64,000 nucleotides of DNA from Pseudomonas sp. MTM4. GTDB lineage: Bacteria; Pseudomonadota; Gammaproteobacteria; Pseudomonadales; Pseudomonadaceae. The position numbers and the translations under genes are program-made. Numbering within the stretch: the first letter of the stretch is position 1; every line of letters starts with the position of its first letter. The notes under the pieces are model-generated. The model was not told the origin of the DNA, made no database searches, and saw nothing but the letters and a program-made list of their open reading frames with translations. Where the stretch lies: contig NZ_CP048411.1 of the NCBI RefSeq assembly GCF_019355055.1, positions 1,488,001 through 1,552,000 of the forward strand, written 5' to 3'. Shown here one piece after another: positions 18,809 to 29,997 of the stretch.

Positions 18809-20050
18809 ATGCAAGTGATGAAGTGGAGCGTTATCGCAATGGCCGTGGCGGCCGGTACGTCGCAAATGGCATTCGCCAGTGCCCAGTCGGAATCGAAAGG
18901 TTTCGTGGAAGATGCAAGCCTGGATCTGTTGCTGCGAAACACCTATTGGAACCGTGATCATAACAATGGCAACGATGACCGGAACACTTGGGCTCAAGGC
19001 TTCATAGCTACTTTCGAGTCAGGATTCACCCAGGGTACGGTCGGATTCGGCATCGACGCCTACGGCCTGTTGGGCGTTAGACTCGATGGCGGTCAGGGTG
19101 ACATGTTTCCTGGCGGCCCCACTGATTTAGACCCCACTGGAGATTGGGCAGATGATCTCTCCGAAGCCGGCGCCGCTGTAAAACTCCGTCTCTCCAACAC
19201 TACCGTCAAGTACGGCAATCAGTTCGTCGGCTTGCCAGTCATCGCCTCCGACGACTCCCGCCTACTTCCCGAAGCCTTCACGGGCACGTTGATTACCAGC
19301 ACCGAAATCGAAGGACTGGAGCTGAACGCTGGCCGTTTTACAGCAGACAGCCCGATGGGCTCGCCCGCTCGTGATGACAGAAGCCTGAAAAGCCTCGATG
19401 TCTTCGGGGGCACGTATGCCTTCACCGACAACCTAAGCACCTCGCTGTATTTCTCCGACGTCGAAGATACTTACGACAAGAAGTACGCCAATATCAATTA
19501 CGTGATGCCGCTGGCGGAAGATCAGTCACTGACTTTCGATTTCAACTACTACAAAACAGATGATATTGAAATCGTTGCGGATGCCGATGACAACACCATC
19601 TGGAGCCTATCAACTAAGTATGCCGTGGGGGCACACGCTTTTATTATTGCCCACCAGCGCGTTTCAGGTGACACAGGCTACCTGTACGACGAAGGCGACG
19701 GCGGCGGTAGTATCTGGGTCGCGAACTCTTTCCTGTCGGACTTCAACTTCAAGGATGAGCGTTCCTGGCAGGCCAGCTATGAGCTGGATTTCAGCGGCTA
19801 TGGCATCCCCGGCCTGGCCTGGAAAACCGCTTACCTGCGCGGCGATAACATCGACGCGGCATTCTATGGTGGCGAGGGCGAGGCGACCGAGCGCGAGATC
19901 TTCAACCAGGTTTCCTATACCTTCCAGAATGGTGCGGCGAAGGACTTGACTCTTAGAGCACGCAACTCGATCCTGCGGACTAACAATCCCGCCTGGAACG
20001 ACGTCAACGAATGGCGCCTGTATGCCATTTATCCGCTGAGCATTCTGTAA
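18809..20050 (+). CDS. OprD family outer-membrane porin
   Basis: The 413-residue product has a Sec signal peptide (MQVMKWSVIAMAVAAGTSQMAFA). A beta-barrel sequence of OprD type follows: DASLDLLLRNTYWNRD at the mature N-terminus, the TWAQGFIATFESGFTQGTVGFG strand pair, and an aromatic C-terminal strand ending WRLYAIYPLSIL. OprD porins take up amino acids, peptides or organic acids, and the substrate of this one cannot be assigned. I chose the ATG at 18809 because AAGGAG lies upstream and the signal peptide begins there. The open frame extends 29 codons further upstream. A hairpin terminator follows. Confidence 0.93.
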   Translation: MQVMKWSVIAMAVAAGTSQMAFASAQSESKGFVEDASLDLLLRNTYWNRDHNNGNDDRNTWAQGFIATFESGFTQGTVGFGIDAYGLLGVRLDGGQGDMFPGGPTDLDPTGDWADDLSEAGAAVKLRLSNTTVKYGNQFVGLPVIASDDSRLLPEAFTGTLITSTEIEGLELNAGRFTADSPMGSPARDDRSLKSLDVFGGTYAFTDNLSTSLYFSDVEDTYDKKYANINYVMPLAEDQSLTFDFNYYKTDDIEIVADADDNTIWSLSTKYAVGAHAFIIAHQRVSGDTGYLYDEGDGGGSIWVANSFLSDFNFKDERSWQASYELDFSGYGIPGLAWKTAYLRGDNIDAAFYGGEGEATEREIFNQVSYTFQNGAAKDLTLRARNSILRTNNPAWNDVNEWRLYAIYPLSIL

Positions 20051-20069
20051 TTCTGAGCGGTTACGCATG

Positions 20070-20100
20070 AAAGAAACCCGGTTCAGCCGGGTTTCTTTAT
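20070..20100 (+). terminator. Terminator of the OprD-family porin gene
   Basis: The inverted repeat AAAGAAACCCGG / CCGGGTTTCTTT with a TTCAG-type loop ends in T-rich sequence (TTTCTTTATTT), a strong rho-independent terminator 20 bases after the stop. Confidence 0.85.
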
Positions 20101-20217
20101 TTCGCAAGCCACAGCACTTCGACCGTCTGTCAACCACCACCCCACCTGTACGCCACCTCACCGCAGCCGTACAATGCCGAGCCAAATTCCCCGCTCTGCA
20201 AGGACACAACGGCCCTC

Positions 20218-21933
20218 ATGCGCACCAGTCAGTTCCTGCTTTCGACCCTTAAAGAAACGCCTTCCGATGCAGTGGTCATCAGCCATCAATTGATGCTGCG
20301 TGCAGGCATGATCCGCAAGCTGGCGTCCGGCCTCTACACCTGGATGCCGATGGGCCTGCGTGCGCTGCGTAAGGCTGAAGCTATCGTTCGCGACGAGATG
20401 AACAAGGCCGGCGCGCTGGAAGTGCTGATGCCCGCTATTCAGCCCGCCGAACTCTGGCAGGAATCCGGTCGTTGGGAGCAGTACGGTCCCGAACTGCTGC
20501 GCCTGAATGACCGCCATGACCGTGCATTCTGCGTTGGCCCGACCCACGAAGAAGTCATCACCGATCTGGCTCGCAACGAGCTGAACAGCTACAAGCAGTT
20601 GCCGATCAACTTCTACCAGATCCAGACCAAATTCCGCGACGAGATCCGTCCGCGCTTCGGCCTGATGCGCGGTCGCGAATTCATCATGAAGGACGCTTAC
20701 TCCTTCCATGCGGACCAGCAATCGCTGCAGCAAACCTATGACCGCATGCACCAGGCGTACTGCAACATCTTCACTCGCCTTGGGCTGAATTTCCGTCCCG
20801 TGCAAGCCGATACCGGATCGATCGGCGGCACCGGCTCGCATGAATTCCACGTACTGGCTGAATCCGGCGAAGACGATATCGCGTTCAGCGACAGCTCCGA
20901 CTACGCCGCCAACATCGAGAAGGCCGAAGCCATCCCACGCGAAGCGGAGCGCAGCGCCGCTACCGAAGAACTGCGCCTGGTCGATACACCGAACTGCAAG
21001 ACGATTGCTGCGCTGGTCGAGCAGTTTCAGCTGCCCATCGTGAAAACCATCAAGACGCTCGTCGTACAGGGGGTCGAGAAAGGCCAGCTGGTTGCTCTGG
21101 TCGTGCGTGGCGACCATGAACTGAACGAGATCAAGGCGGCGAACCTGGCTCAGGTTGCCAGCCCGCTGGTGTTCGCTTCCGATGCTGAGATCCGTACCGC
21201 CATTGGCGCAGGTCCCGGTTCGTTGGGCCCGCTGAATCTACCGATCAGCTGCGTCATCGACCGTTCGGTCGCGCTGATTAGCGACTTCGCAGCCGGCGCT
21301 AACCAGGAAGACAAGCACTATTTCGGCATCAACTGGGAGCGCGACCTGCCTCTGCCGCAGGTCGCCGACCTGCGCAACGTAGTAGCAGGCGATCCCAGCC
21401 CCGATGGCGTGGGCACTCTGGTGATCAAGCGCGGCATCGAGGTCGGGCATATCTTCCAGCTCGGTACCAAGTACAGCGAGGCGATGAACTGCAGCGTCAT
21501 GGGTGAGAACGGCAAGCCGGTCACCCTGACCATGGGCTGCTACGGCATCGGCGTATCCCGTGTGGTCGCCGCGGCCATCGAGCAGAACTACGACGAGCGC
21601 GGCATTCTTTGGCCTGAGGCGCTGGCACCCTTCCAGATCGCCCTGGTGCCAATGAAGTATGAAAATCAGGCCGTTCGCGAAGCGACCGATAAGCTCTATG
21701 CGGAGCTCACCGCCGCCGGCTACGACGTACTGCTCGATGACCGTGACAAAAAGACCAGTCCCGGCGTCAAATTCGCCGATATGGAGTTGGTGGGCATCCC
21801 GCATCGCATCGTCATCGGCGATCGTGGACTTGCCGACGGCACGCTGGAATACAAGCATCGTCGCGATGCCGAAAGCCAGGCCGTCGCTGCCGCCGACATC
21901 CTCGAGTTCATCAATTCACGCGCCAGTCGCTGA
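20218..21933 (+). CDS. proS: Prolyl-tRNA synthetase
   Basis: The 571-residue class II synthetase is of the bacterial type with an editing insertion. The N-terminal catalytic part starts [20 protein letters not shown]. Motif 2 is [20 protein letters not shown]. The YbaK-like INS editing domain spans about residues 225-400 ([20 protein letters not shown]). Catalysis resumes with [18 protein letters not shown], and the anticodon domain is at the C-terminus. It is the first of a run with the lipoprotein and transglycosylase genes. Confidence 0.97.
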   Translation: MRTSQFLLSTLKETPSDAVVISHQLMLRAGMIRKLASGLYTWMPMGLRALRKAEAIVRDEMNKAGALEVLMPAIQPAELWQESGRWEQYGPELLRLNDRHDRAFCVGPTHEEVITDLARNELNSYKQLPINFYQIQTKFRDEIRPRFGLMRGREFIMKDAYSFHADQQSLQQTYDRMHQAYCNIFTRLGLNFRPVQADTGSIGGTGSHEFHVLAESGEDDIAFSDSSDYAANIEKAEAIPREAERSAATEELRLVDTPNCKTIAALVEQFQLPIVKTIKTLVVQGVEKGQLVALVVRGDHELNEIKAANLAQVASPLVFASDAEIRTAIGAGPGSLGPLNLPISCVIDRSVALISDFAAGANQEDKHYFGINWERDLPLPQVADLRNVVAGDPSPDGVGTLVIKRGIEVGHIFQLGTKYSEAMNCSVMGENGKPVTLTMGCYGIGVSRVVAAAIEQNYDERGILWPEALAPFQIALVPMKYENQAVREATDKLYAELTAAGYDVLLDDRDKKTSPGVKFADMELVGIPHRIVIGDRGLADGTLEYKHRRDAESQAVAAADILEFINSRASR

Positions 21934-21941
21934 CGGACATC

Positions 21942-22889
21942 ATGCACAACCGAAGTGCTTCACTCTGCGCCACGCTTTGCGTGGCGCTTTTTATGGGTGG
22001 CTGCGCCAACCAGCTGCCTCAACGCAGCGAACACGAAGCCCGTACCGAACGCAAACTGCTCGACCACAGCCTTCGCATCGAAGTGGGAGAGCCCTTGCTG
22101 GAGCTACCGCAGCGGCGTATCCGCGTGCTCGACCAGAAGACCTTCGAAGTCACTGATTTCGAAGTGACCCGCCGCTATGATCGCTACACGCCTTATCAGG
22201 CGTGGCGCGAGCTGTACGAGATTCCGCTGGGAGCAGTCGCAGTGGTCGCCGGGGTCGGCGCCAACGTGCTCAACGTGGCCCTGCTCGGCAAAATACCGGA
22301 AAGCGCCACGCGCGGCTGGATCAACTACGGTTTTGCTGGCCTCAACCCGTTCGTCAACGTCGAGTCCAACGGACGTTCGCAGCAGAACCTTGCCAGCCTC
22401 GACGAACAGCGCCGCGATACTCGCCTCGAATACTCCAGCCTGCCTTGGGCCGAGCGCCCCGTGCTGGTCGTTGCCGGCCCCGAAACCCATGAGCTGAGCA
22501 CTGACCGCAACGGAGTGTTGCGGCTCAACCTGCTCGATGGCTCGTTCGCCGATCAGGACATCAGTCAGATCGGCAAGCTCCACCTGCAGGTCGAGGATCC
22601 ACAGGACTCGACCCGTGCCGACGCGATGCTGCTGGTCAGCCGCAGTCTGCGCGGCAAGCTGCTCGAAGCCCACGACCTGATTTTCAACGATCTCGAGGGC
22701 GATGACGTCAGCCAGTGGGTGCATCGCGTCAAGCGGCTCTCGGAGCTTGGCCTCGAGGAAGAAGCCAGCGAACTCGAGCAGAGCCTGATCGAGCTGACCC
22801 GCAATGATCCTGATTTGCAGCAGGAGTTTCTTCGCAGCCTGATGCAGGACGCTGGCCGCCAGGCCAGCGATCCGGGCGAAGACGGCTGA
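21942..22889 (+). CDS. Conserved lipoprotein of unknown function
   Basis: The 315-residue product begins with a lipoprotein signal peptide (ATLCVALFMGGC lipobox, cysteine at about residue 22). A hydrophobic Gly/Ala/Val stretch near residues 93-115 (GAVAVVAGVGANVLNVALLG) could insert in a membrane or be buried. The C-terminal 70 residues are acidic and helical (LSELGLEEEASELEQSLIEL). I do not recognise a family function. It starts 8 bases after proS, and the transglycosylase gene starts 6 bases after it, so the three genes are probably co-transcribed. That hints at an envelope role. Confidence 0.85.
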   Translation: MHNRSASLCATLCVALFMGGCANQLPQRSEHEARTERKLLDHSLRIEVGEPLLELPQRRIRVLDQKTFEVTDFEVTRRYDRYTPYQAWRELYEIPLGAVAVVAGVGANVLNVALLGKIPESATRGWINYGFAGLNPFVNVESNGRSQQNLASLDEQRRDTRLEYSSLPWAERPVLVVAGPETHELSTDRNGVLRLNLLDGSFADQDISQIGKLHLQVEDPQDSTRADAMLLVSRSLRGKLLEAHDLIFNDLEGDDVSQWVHRVKRLSELGLEEEASELEQSLIELTRNDPDLQQEFLRSLMQDAGRQASDPGEDG

Positions 22890-22895
22890 TCCATC

Positions 22896-23468
22896 GTGAC
22901 GCCGCTGCGCTACGCATTGCTACTTGTGCTGGTCGTCGCCGGGCCAGTGTCCGCCAACGTTCGCCAGGCACCCGAGCCGGAATTGCGCGAACTGATGCAA
23001 CGCACCGTAGCGGAAGCCGAGAGTTTCCAGGATCGCTTCGAGGCGGAAGTCTGGCTGATGGATATGTCGACCCGCCTCAAGCGCTACGTTCGCGACCCGC
23101 AAGAACGGTTGACGCTACTGCGACTGGTGCACCAGGAGGCCAGCAAGGCGGGTTTGAAACCTGACCTGGTGCTTGCGCTCATACACGCCGAAAGTCATTT
23201 CGACCGATTCGCCATTTCCAGCGTCGGTGCGCAAGGCATGATGCAGGTGATGCCATTCTGGAAGGCCGAATTGGGGCGCCCGCAGGACAATCTCACCGAC
23301 AACGCCACCAACCTGCGCTACGGCTGCACCATCCTCAGCTACTACCTGAGAAAGGAAAAAGGCGACATCAATCGCGCCCTGGCCCGTTACAACGGTAGCC
23401 TCGGCAAGAACCACTACCCGGCGAAGGTGATCGGCTTCTGGCAGGACTTCTGGTACGTGAAGCCCTAA
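22896..23468 (+). CDS. Lytic transglycosylase SLT domain protein
   Basis: The 190-residue product has a GTG start, a short signal peptide (MTPLRYALLLVLVVAGPVSA) and a C-terminal Slt-type lysozyme-like domain. The catalytic glutamate sits in LALIHAESHFDRFAIS. The following SSVGAQGMMQVMPFW, LRYGCTILSYYLR and ALARYNGSLG motifs are standard for the family. It should cleave peptidoglycan glycan strands in the periplasm with formation of 1,6-anhydro ends. It is the last gene of the proS-lipoprotein-transglycosylase run. Confidence 0.93.
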   Translation: MTPLRYALLLVLVVAGPVSANVRQAPEPELRELMQRTVAEAESFQDRFEAEVWLMDMSTRLKRYVRDPQERLTLLRLVHQEASKAGLKPDLVLALIHAESHFDRFAISSVGAQGMMQVMPFWKAELGRPQDNLTDNATNLRYGCTILSYYLRKEKGDINRALARYNGSLGKNHYPAKVIGFWQDFWYVKP

Positions 23469-23474
23469 GGGCAG

Positions 23475-23550
23475 CGGCAAGCTGCAAGCAGAAGCGCCAC
23501 CGTCCCCTGCTGCCCTGCTCTTAACTTGTGGCTTGAAGCTTGAAGCTCGA
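23475..23550. repeat. Short intergenic repeat with AGCTTGAAGCTTGAAGCT-type arms
   Basis: Between two convergent genes the sequence GGCTTGAAGCTTGAAGCT and the partly complementary GGCAGCGGCAAGCTGCAAGC can fold back on each other. A related element lies at about 37165-37240. It resembles the small palindromic intergenic repeats common in pseudomonads. Confidence 0.45.
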
Positions 23551-23553
23551 CCG

Positions 23554-24009
23554 CTACCTCCCCAACTTTGCCAGATGCTCCTGCAGGCCCTCAGCGGTTT
23601 GTTCGCCGACCAGCTGATGACGCACCTTGCCGTCGCCATCGACGATATAGGTCACCGGTAGCACCGCGCTGCGCGGCAGATCCAGGCGTTCGGCGGGGTC
23701 GACGCTGAGGACTCGAAAACCGATGCCCAGGTCCTTGGCTGCCGCAGCCAGTTCCTCCCCCTGCAGGCCGTCGAAATTGACGCCGAGAACGGTGATGTCG
23801 TCGTGTGAGTCGTCCAGCGCATTCAGCTCGGGGATTTCCGTCCGACACGGGCCGCACCACTCAGCCCAGTAATTGATCAACAGCCATTGACCCTCGAGTT
23901 GCTGCGCCGTGACGTCGGCACCGTGCTGGTCGGGGCCCCAGTCTTCTGCACATCCAGTCAGCGCCAGGCAGGCGAGCAGACCGAATACAGCAATGGAGCG
24001 CTTGATCAT
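23554..24009 (-). CDS. TlpA-like thioredoxin-fold lipoprotein
   Basis: The 151-residue product has a lipoprotein signal ending in LACLALTGC and a TlpA/ResA thioredoxin domain with the redox motif WAEWCGPCRTEIPEL. The typical LGVNFDGLQGEE and AVLPVTYIVDGDGKV segments follow. It probably works in the periplasm, anchored to a membrane, as a disulfide reductase. The partner is unknown. I chose the ATG at 24009, with AAGGA upstream, over a longer frame. It lies downstream of the YihY gene on the same strand; the coding ends are 32 bases apart. Confidence 0.92.
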   Translation of the reverse strand: MIKRSIAVFGLLACLALTGCAEDWGPDQHGADVTAQQLEGQWLLINYWAEWCGPCRTEIPELNALDDSHDDITVLGVNFDGLQGEELAAAAKDLGIGFRVLSVDPAERLDLPRSAVLPVTYIVDGDGKVRHQLVGEQTAEGLQEHLAKLGR

Positions 24010-24041
24010 CTTCGTTTCCTTGCAATGCTGAATTGTCTCGT

Positions 24042-25262
24042 TCAAACCCGTCGCGCCTGCAGCCAGTCGGCAACACTGCCACCGAACAGGTTCGCCTGCT
24101 CCTTCTGTAGCAGCTCCAGCGACTGTTTCAGCGTCGGGTACCAGGGTTCGTCCAGCTGCTCCGGCAAGGCATGGTTACCCGAGAGCGGCCAGGGATTGGA
24201 GCGCAACAGCTGATCGAAACTGTAATGATTGAGATCGCGACACAGGACCCATCCGGACGACCCGGTCCGACAGACGAGTTGTTCCCGTTCGAAGAATTCG
24301 AAAATTTCATCCCACTCATCTTCGGGTAGTTGCCAACCGCTTCGATGCGCATCACGCAAGCGTACCTCGCGCCCAGCCTTCTGGCTTTCGTGCAGCACAC
24401 GCAGCAACCCGAGCATGACCAGAAGGCGCGGTACCGAGCGACGCCGCCATTGCTGCGACGAAGACATACCGCAGACCAGCTCCGCACCAAACAACACGAT
24501 CATCCAGGACAGATAAACCCACAACAGAAACAGCGGTACCGCGGCGAAAGCCCCGTAGATCAGCTGGTAGCTGGGAAAATAGCTCACATACAAACCGAAC
24601 AATTGCTTGGCCGCTTCGAACAGAACCGCCGTGAAAGTGCCGCCGACAACCGCATGCCGTAACGGCACCCGGGTGTTCGGCACCGCTGCGTAGATCAGCG
24701 TGAAGGCCGCGACGCTGAGCACCAGCGGCATCGCCTTGAGTACGGTACGGGCGCCAATCAATGCATGGGGGCCGGAGATCAGCGACAAGGATGTGATGTA
24801 GGTGCTCATGGCGAACCCCGCTCCGAGCAGCAGCGGACCGAGGCTGAGGATGGCCCAGTACAGAAGGAAGCTCGAGATGCCACGGCGTGGCTGTCGCACC
24901 CGCCAGATTACGTTGAACGCCTTTTCGATGGTCAATAGCATCATCAGCGCGGTCGCCATCAGAAACCCCACGCCAAACCAAGTGAGTTGCCTTGCCTGAT
25001 TCGTGAAGGCGACCAAATATTCTTGAATGGTTGCGCCCGTGGAAGGGATGAAGTTTCGGAAGATGTACAGCTGGATCTGCTCGCCGACGCCCTGAAACGC
25101 GGGGATGGCCGAAAGCATGGCGAAGGTGACCGTCATCATCGGCACCACGGCGAACAGTGTCGTGTAGGTCAGCGCGGCGGCACTGTGAGGGCCACGGTCC
25201 GCCAGGAAGCGTTGCACCAGGAAACGGCCGAACTCGACGAAATCATTGATCCTTTGCTGCAT
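24042..25262 (-). CDS. YihY/BrkB family inner-membrane protein
   Basis: The 406-residue product has six hydrophobic segments in the first 290 residues (for example [59 protein letters not shown]). A cytosolic C-terminal region resembling a winged helix follows. The family was once annotated as ribonuclease BN, which is not supported; its transport role is still unsettled. I chose the ATG at 25262 with GGGG upstream. The longer open frame adds 25 codons with no family resemblance. Confidence 0.9.
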   Translation of the reverse strand: MQQRINDFVEFGRFLVQRFLADRGPHSAAALTYTTLFAVVPMMTVTFAMLSAIPAFQGVGEQIQLYIFRNFIPSTGATIQEYLVAFTNQARQLTWFGVGFLMATALMMLLTIEKAFNVIWRVRQPRRGISSFLLYWAILSLGPLLLGAGFAMSTYITSLSLISGPHALIGARTVLKAMPLVLSVAAFTLIYAAVPNTRVPLRHAVVGGTFTAVLFEAAKQLFGLYVSYFPSYQLIYGAFAAVPLFLLWVYLSWMIVLFGAELVCGMSSSQQWRRRSVPRLLVMLGLLRVLHESQKAGREVRLRDAHRSGWQLPEDEWDEIFEFFEREQLVCRTGSSGWVLCRDLNHYSFDQLLRSNPWPLSGNHALPEQLDEPWYPTLKQSLELLQKEQANLFGGSVADWLQARRV

Positions 25263-25418
25263 TCCATCCCCTTGATGACCCGTTCGTTCCAACCCTGTCC
25301 ACCTGCGTGGGACAACCGGCGACTTACCTTTGCTCACCGTTGCCGGCGACCTACCGTTTCAGGCCTCGCTGCATTGAAGGTTAGAATGGCGACCTACCCT
25401 GGCGTGAAGCAACTACAA

Positions 25419-26777
<1,359 letters not shown>

Positions 26778-26810
26778 GGCGGCTTGAGCGCAGGGAGTTG
26801 CTGCCGGATG

Positions 26811-26886
26811 TTGGTGGGCTGAAGCCCACCCTACAACTAAAGCCCACCCTACCTGCTAGACCGTAGGGTGGGCTTCAGCCCACCAA
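26811..26886. repeat. Perfect 24-bp inverted repeat of the TAGGGTGGGCT family
   Basis: The 24-base arm at 26811-26834 is exactly complementary to 26863-26886. A partial third copy (AAAGCCCACCCTACC) sits in the 28-base loop. A single related copy is at 44250-44272. The pair can form a long hairpin between the convergent DUF2069 and hda genes and could serve as a terminator or transcript stabiliser. The element type is a small palindromic intergenic repeat. Confidence 0.8.
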
Positions 26887-26941
26887 TGGCGCGACGCTGG
26901 AGCATCAGGCAAAACCCTCCAGCACTCCAACAACCGAATCG

Positions 26942-27646
26942 CTACCAGCCGAGCGTTTCCTTAAGAAACGGAATGGTCAGCTTTCGCTGCGCTTGCAACG
27001 AGGCCTGATCGAGCCGATCGAGCAATTCGAACAACGTGCTCATGTCGCGCGCGCCACGAGTGAGAATGAAGCGGCCGACGTCATCCGGCAGGTTCAGGCC
27101 GCGGCGCGAGGCTCGCAGTTGCAGCGCGCGCAGCTTGTCTTCGTCGGAAAGCTCCTGCAGCTGGAATACCAGCGAGAGGCTCAAGCGCGACTTGAGATCA
27201 GGCAGTTGCACGGCGATTTCCCGCGGCGAGGCATCGGCCGCGAGCAGCAGTCGCCGACCACTGTCACGCAGCCGATTGAACAGGTGGAACAGCGCCTCTT
27301 CCCATACGGGATCACCGGCTATGGCATCCACATCATCCAGGCAGACCAGCTCGCTCTGCTCCAGATTGTCCAGCAGCGCCGGCCCATACTCGGCCACGTC
27401 GGCGAGCGGAAGATACACCGCCAGCTCGCCGCGCTGTTCGACACGCAAACAAGCGGCCTGCAGCAGATGGCTACGCCCAACACCTGTATTGCCCCAGAGA
27501 TAGATCAACTCATCGGACCAGCCGGCCTCGGGCGAACAGACCCGCTCGACATAGCCCAACGCGGCAGCATTGGCGCCCGGATAGAAGTTGGCAAAGGTGG
27601 CGTCGTCACGAAGACGAATGCCAAGGGGAAGCTGGATGGGTTTCAT
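26942..27646 (-). CDS. hda: DnaA regulatory inactivator Hda
   Basis: The 234-residue DnaA-like AAA+ protein starts with the clamp-binding-type N-terminus MKPIQLPLGIRL. The modified Walker A is GNTGVGRSHLLQA, and Walker B is LVCLDDVDAIAGDPVWEEAL. The sensor and arginine-finger region ends the protein. With the DNA-loaded beta clamp, Hda stimulates ATP hydrolysis by DnaA and so limits re-initiation of replication. Its ATG overlaps the end of the upstream transporter gene by 4 bases. Confidence 0.95.
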   Translation of the reverse strand: MKPIQLPLGIRLRDDATFANFYPGANAAALGYVERVCSPEAGWSDELIYLWGNTGVGRSHLLQAACLRVEQRGELAVYLPLADVAEYGPALLDNLEQSELVCLDDVDAIAGDPVWEEALFHLFNRLRDSGRRLLLAADASPREIAVQLPDLKSRLSLSLVFQLQELSDEDKLRALQLRASRRGLNLPDDVGRFILTRGARDMSTLFELLDRLDQASLQAQRKLTIPFLKETLGW

Positions 27647-28740
27647 GTCTGGCTGGGTGGGTCGACCGATACGACCGGCGGCTCTACGTAAAGGTCGGAG
27701 AGTTTATAGAGATCATGCACGTGACGCAGCAGAACCATGATCACCGCCGCCACCGGCAAGGCCAGCAACACGCCGGTAAAACCAAACAGCTGCCCACCCG
27801 CCAGCACCGCGAAAATCACTGCGACCGGGTGCAGGCCGATCCGATCACCTACCAGCAACGGCGTCAACAGCATGCCCTCGAGCATCTGTCCGACCGTGAA
27901 TACCGCCGCGACACCCAGCAACGGGTAAGGCTCCAGGCCGAACTGGAACAGCACAGCGACGACTGCCGCGCCGATCCCGACCACGAAGCCCATATAGGGC
28001 ACGATGCTGGCGAGACCGGCCAGCACACCAATCAACAGCCCCAGCTCGACGCCGACCAGCATGAGGCCGGCCGAATACACCACCGCCAGCGTCAGCATCA
28101 CCAGCAGTTGCCCGCGCAGGAATGCGCCTATCACCTCATGGCATTCACGCAGCAACGCCATGACTGTCTCTTCCCGCCGCCGCGGCAACAAGGCCCGCAG
28201 CTTGGCCATGATCAGATCCCAATCCCGCAGCAGGTAAAAGCACACCACCGGCACCAGCAACAGATTCGCCAGCCACGCCAGCAGCGCGATGCTGGAAGCC
28301 GTCGCCTGACTGAGAATAACCGCCACCACATCTTTGGTACTGCCAAGATTGGCGGTGAATGCGCTCTTGATCTGGTCGAAGCGCCAGAAATCTTCGTCAA
28401 GACCAAACTGCATCTGCACCCAGGGCAGCGCCGTCATCTGCAGCCAATCGAGCCCCACGGGCGCCAGCTGATAAAGGTGCATCAGCTGCTTGCCGAGCAT
28501 CGGTACCAATACCAGTAGCAGCAACATGCACAGCAAGGTGAAAAGCGTGAACACCAGAATCACGCCCCAGGTGCGGGAAAGCTTCCAGCGCTCCAGGCGA
28601 TCAACCAGCGGATCGCCCAAGTAGGCCAGCAGGATGCCCACCAGAAACGGCGACAGAATGGGTGACAGCTGATAAACCAGCCAGCCAAGCAGCAACAGTG
28701 CTGCCAGCCATAGCCAGCGGTTGGTATGAGTGATCGTCAT
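27643..28740 (-). CDS. AI-2E family transporter (PerM-like)
   Basis: The 365-residue inner-membrane protein has hydrophobic pairs at the N-terminus (WLWLAALLLLGWLVYQL and ILSPFLVGILLAYLGDPLVD). Further membrane segments follow after residue 150, and the C-terminal half has the family motif VPYMGFVVGIGAAVVAVLF with LEGMLLTPLLVGDRIGLHP. Members export diverse substrates including AI-2. The substrate here is not known. It is the gene before hda and overlaps it. Confidence 0.92.
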   Translation of the reverse strand: MTITHTNRWLWLAALLLLGWLVYQLSPILSPFLVGILLAYLGDPLVDRLERWKLSRTWGVILVFTLFTLLCMLLLLVLVPMLGKQLMHLYQLAPVGLDWLQMTALPWVQMQFGLDEDFWRFDQIKSAFTANLGSTKDVVAVILSQATASSIALLAWLANLLLVPVVCFYLLRDWDLIMAKLRALLPRRREETVMALLRECHEVIGAFLRGQLLVMLTLAVVYSAGLMLVGVELGLLIGVLAGLASIVPYMGFVVGIGAAVVAVLFQFGLEPYPLLGVAAVFTVGQMLEGMLLTPLLVGDRIGLHPVAVIFAVLAGGQLFGFTGVLLALPVAAVIMVLLRHVHDLYKLSDLYVEPPVVSVDPPSQT

Positions 28741-28863
28741 GGGCTAGACGCCTTGCTCCGTTATTCGAGCCGCAGTGCCATCGCTGGCGAAAGGTAAGGA
28801 TTCATGAACCAGCGAGCGCCACATGTGCAGCGCCCGCCTTGTCAGCATTGATCAAGCGGCGCA

Positions 28864-29997
28864 TCACCAGCGGTAGCGCAATACCTCGCCCTGATCTGGC
28901 TGCAACGGTGGCTCAGCGGCAGGCTGGTCCGGCTCCTCGAGTGGGACCTGGGCATCGATCGGAGGTGCTTCGCTGCCCGCAACCGGCGCGGTTGCATCGC
29001 TCGGCGGTGCGGCGGCATCGTTCGTCGGCAATCCGGCATCGATCGGCTGCGCAACAACTTCATCAGCCGGCACTTCCTGCAAACGTGCCAAGGCCAGCTG
29101 AGACCGCAGCTGATCCGGGCTGGCATTGAGGCGGTACACCAGCCGATCGCTTTCGACCCGTATCAGGCGAGCGCCGAATGGCTCGAGCAGGCGATCCAAT
29201 TCGGCGAAACGCTCGACATCGGCGCCCAGCACTTCAAGCGTGATTTCTTCGGTCTCGCCCGGCGCCACGCGGTATTGCGGTGCGAGAAACTTGCTCACCG
29301 CCAACATCACCGCATCTGCCACCGCGGCCCGGCTGTCGCCGCTCGCCTTGCCTTGCGTCTGCTTATCGCCAACCCAGAGGCGCCAACTGGCCTCCCAGGT
29401 TTCGCTGGACTGCTTCGCAAGCACCGTCAGCAGGCCATCCGCATCGTAGCGTTCCGACACGTCGCGAAGCGCCTCAGGCTCGTTCGCCGCGATGGTCTCG
29501 GCAGTGGCCGCGAGCTGCTCGCTCAGATCGGCGAGAGGTAGGCGCAGTGGCAAGCCGCGATGCTGGGCGGCTGCTTGCAGATCGGACGCCCCCTCCTGAG
29601 CGTCGCCGACCAGATTCGTGCCGTTGACCGACTCGCCCAGCCACCAGATCAGGATGCTCGGGCGGTCAGCTCCCCACAACGACAGCCCGGCGGACCGCAG
29701 CGCGCGCTCGGTTGTGATTGGATCGAAGCTCACCACAACGGCATCGCCCTCATAGGCGTAGCGGCTTACGAGCTGCTGCGGATCGCTGCGCAGTTGCGCA
29801 ACAGCTGCCGTTTCGGGCTCCCCCGTGAGGCGTAGTACGAGGGTATCGAACGCCTTGCGCAGCGCTTCCTCGCGCTCATCCGGCTGCTGGCTGGCAACTG
29901 GTTCACGCACCTTGTATAGATCGCTGAGAGGTGCCGCCATGCCGTGGGCGGAGACGACCGCACAGCAAAGGGCCAAAAGACGGGGAATGAGGCGCAT
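28864..29997 (-). CDS. DUF2066 domain-containing protein
   Basis: The 377-residue product has a signal peptide (MRLIPRLLALCCAVVSAHGMAA), followed by the DUF2066 region (LSDLYKVREPVASQQPDERE, ALRKAFDTLVLRLTGE). Near the C-terminus a Pro/Ala/Asp/Glu-rich low-complexity stretch of about 50 residues precedes the final LRYRW. The protein is presumably periplasmic, and its function is unknown. I chose the ATG at 29997 because the signal peptide starts there; the frame is open 23 codons further upstream. It is divergent from purM, as in P. aeruginosa. Confidence 0.88.
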   Translation of the reverse strand: MRLIPRLLALCCAVVSAHGMAAPLSDLYKVREPVASQQPDEREEALRKAFDTLVLRLTGEPETAAVAQLRSDPQQLVSRYAYEGDAVVVSFDPITTERALRSAGLSLWGADRPSILIWWLGESVNGTNLVGDAQEGASDLQAAAQHRGLPLRLPLADLSEQLAATAETIAANEPEALRDVSERYDADGLLTVLAKQSSETWEASWRLWVGDKQTQGKASGDSRAAVADAVMLAVSKFLAPQYRVAPGETEEITLEVLGADVERFAELDRLLEPFGARLIRVESDRLVYRLNASPDQLRSQLALARLQEVPADEVVAQPIDAGLPTNDAAAPPSDATAPVAGSEAPPIDAQVPLEEPDQPAAEPPLQPDQGEVLRYRW

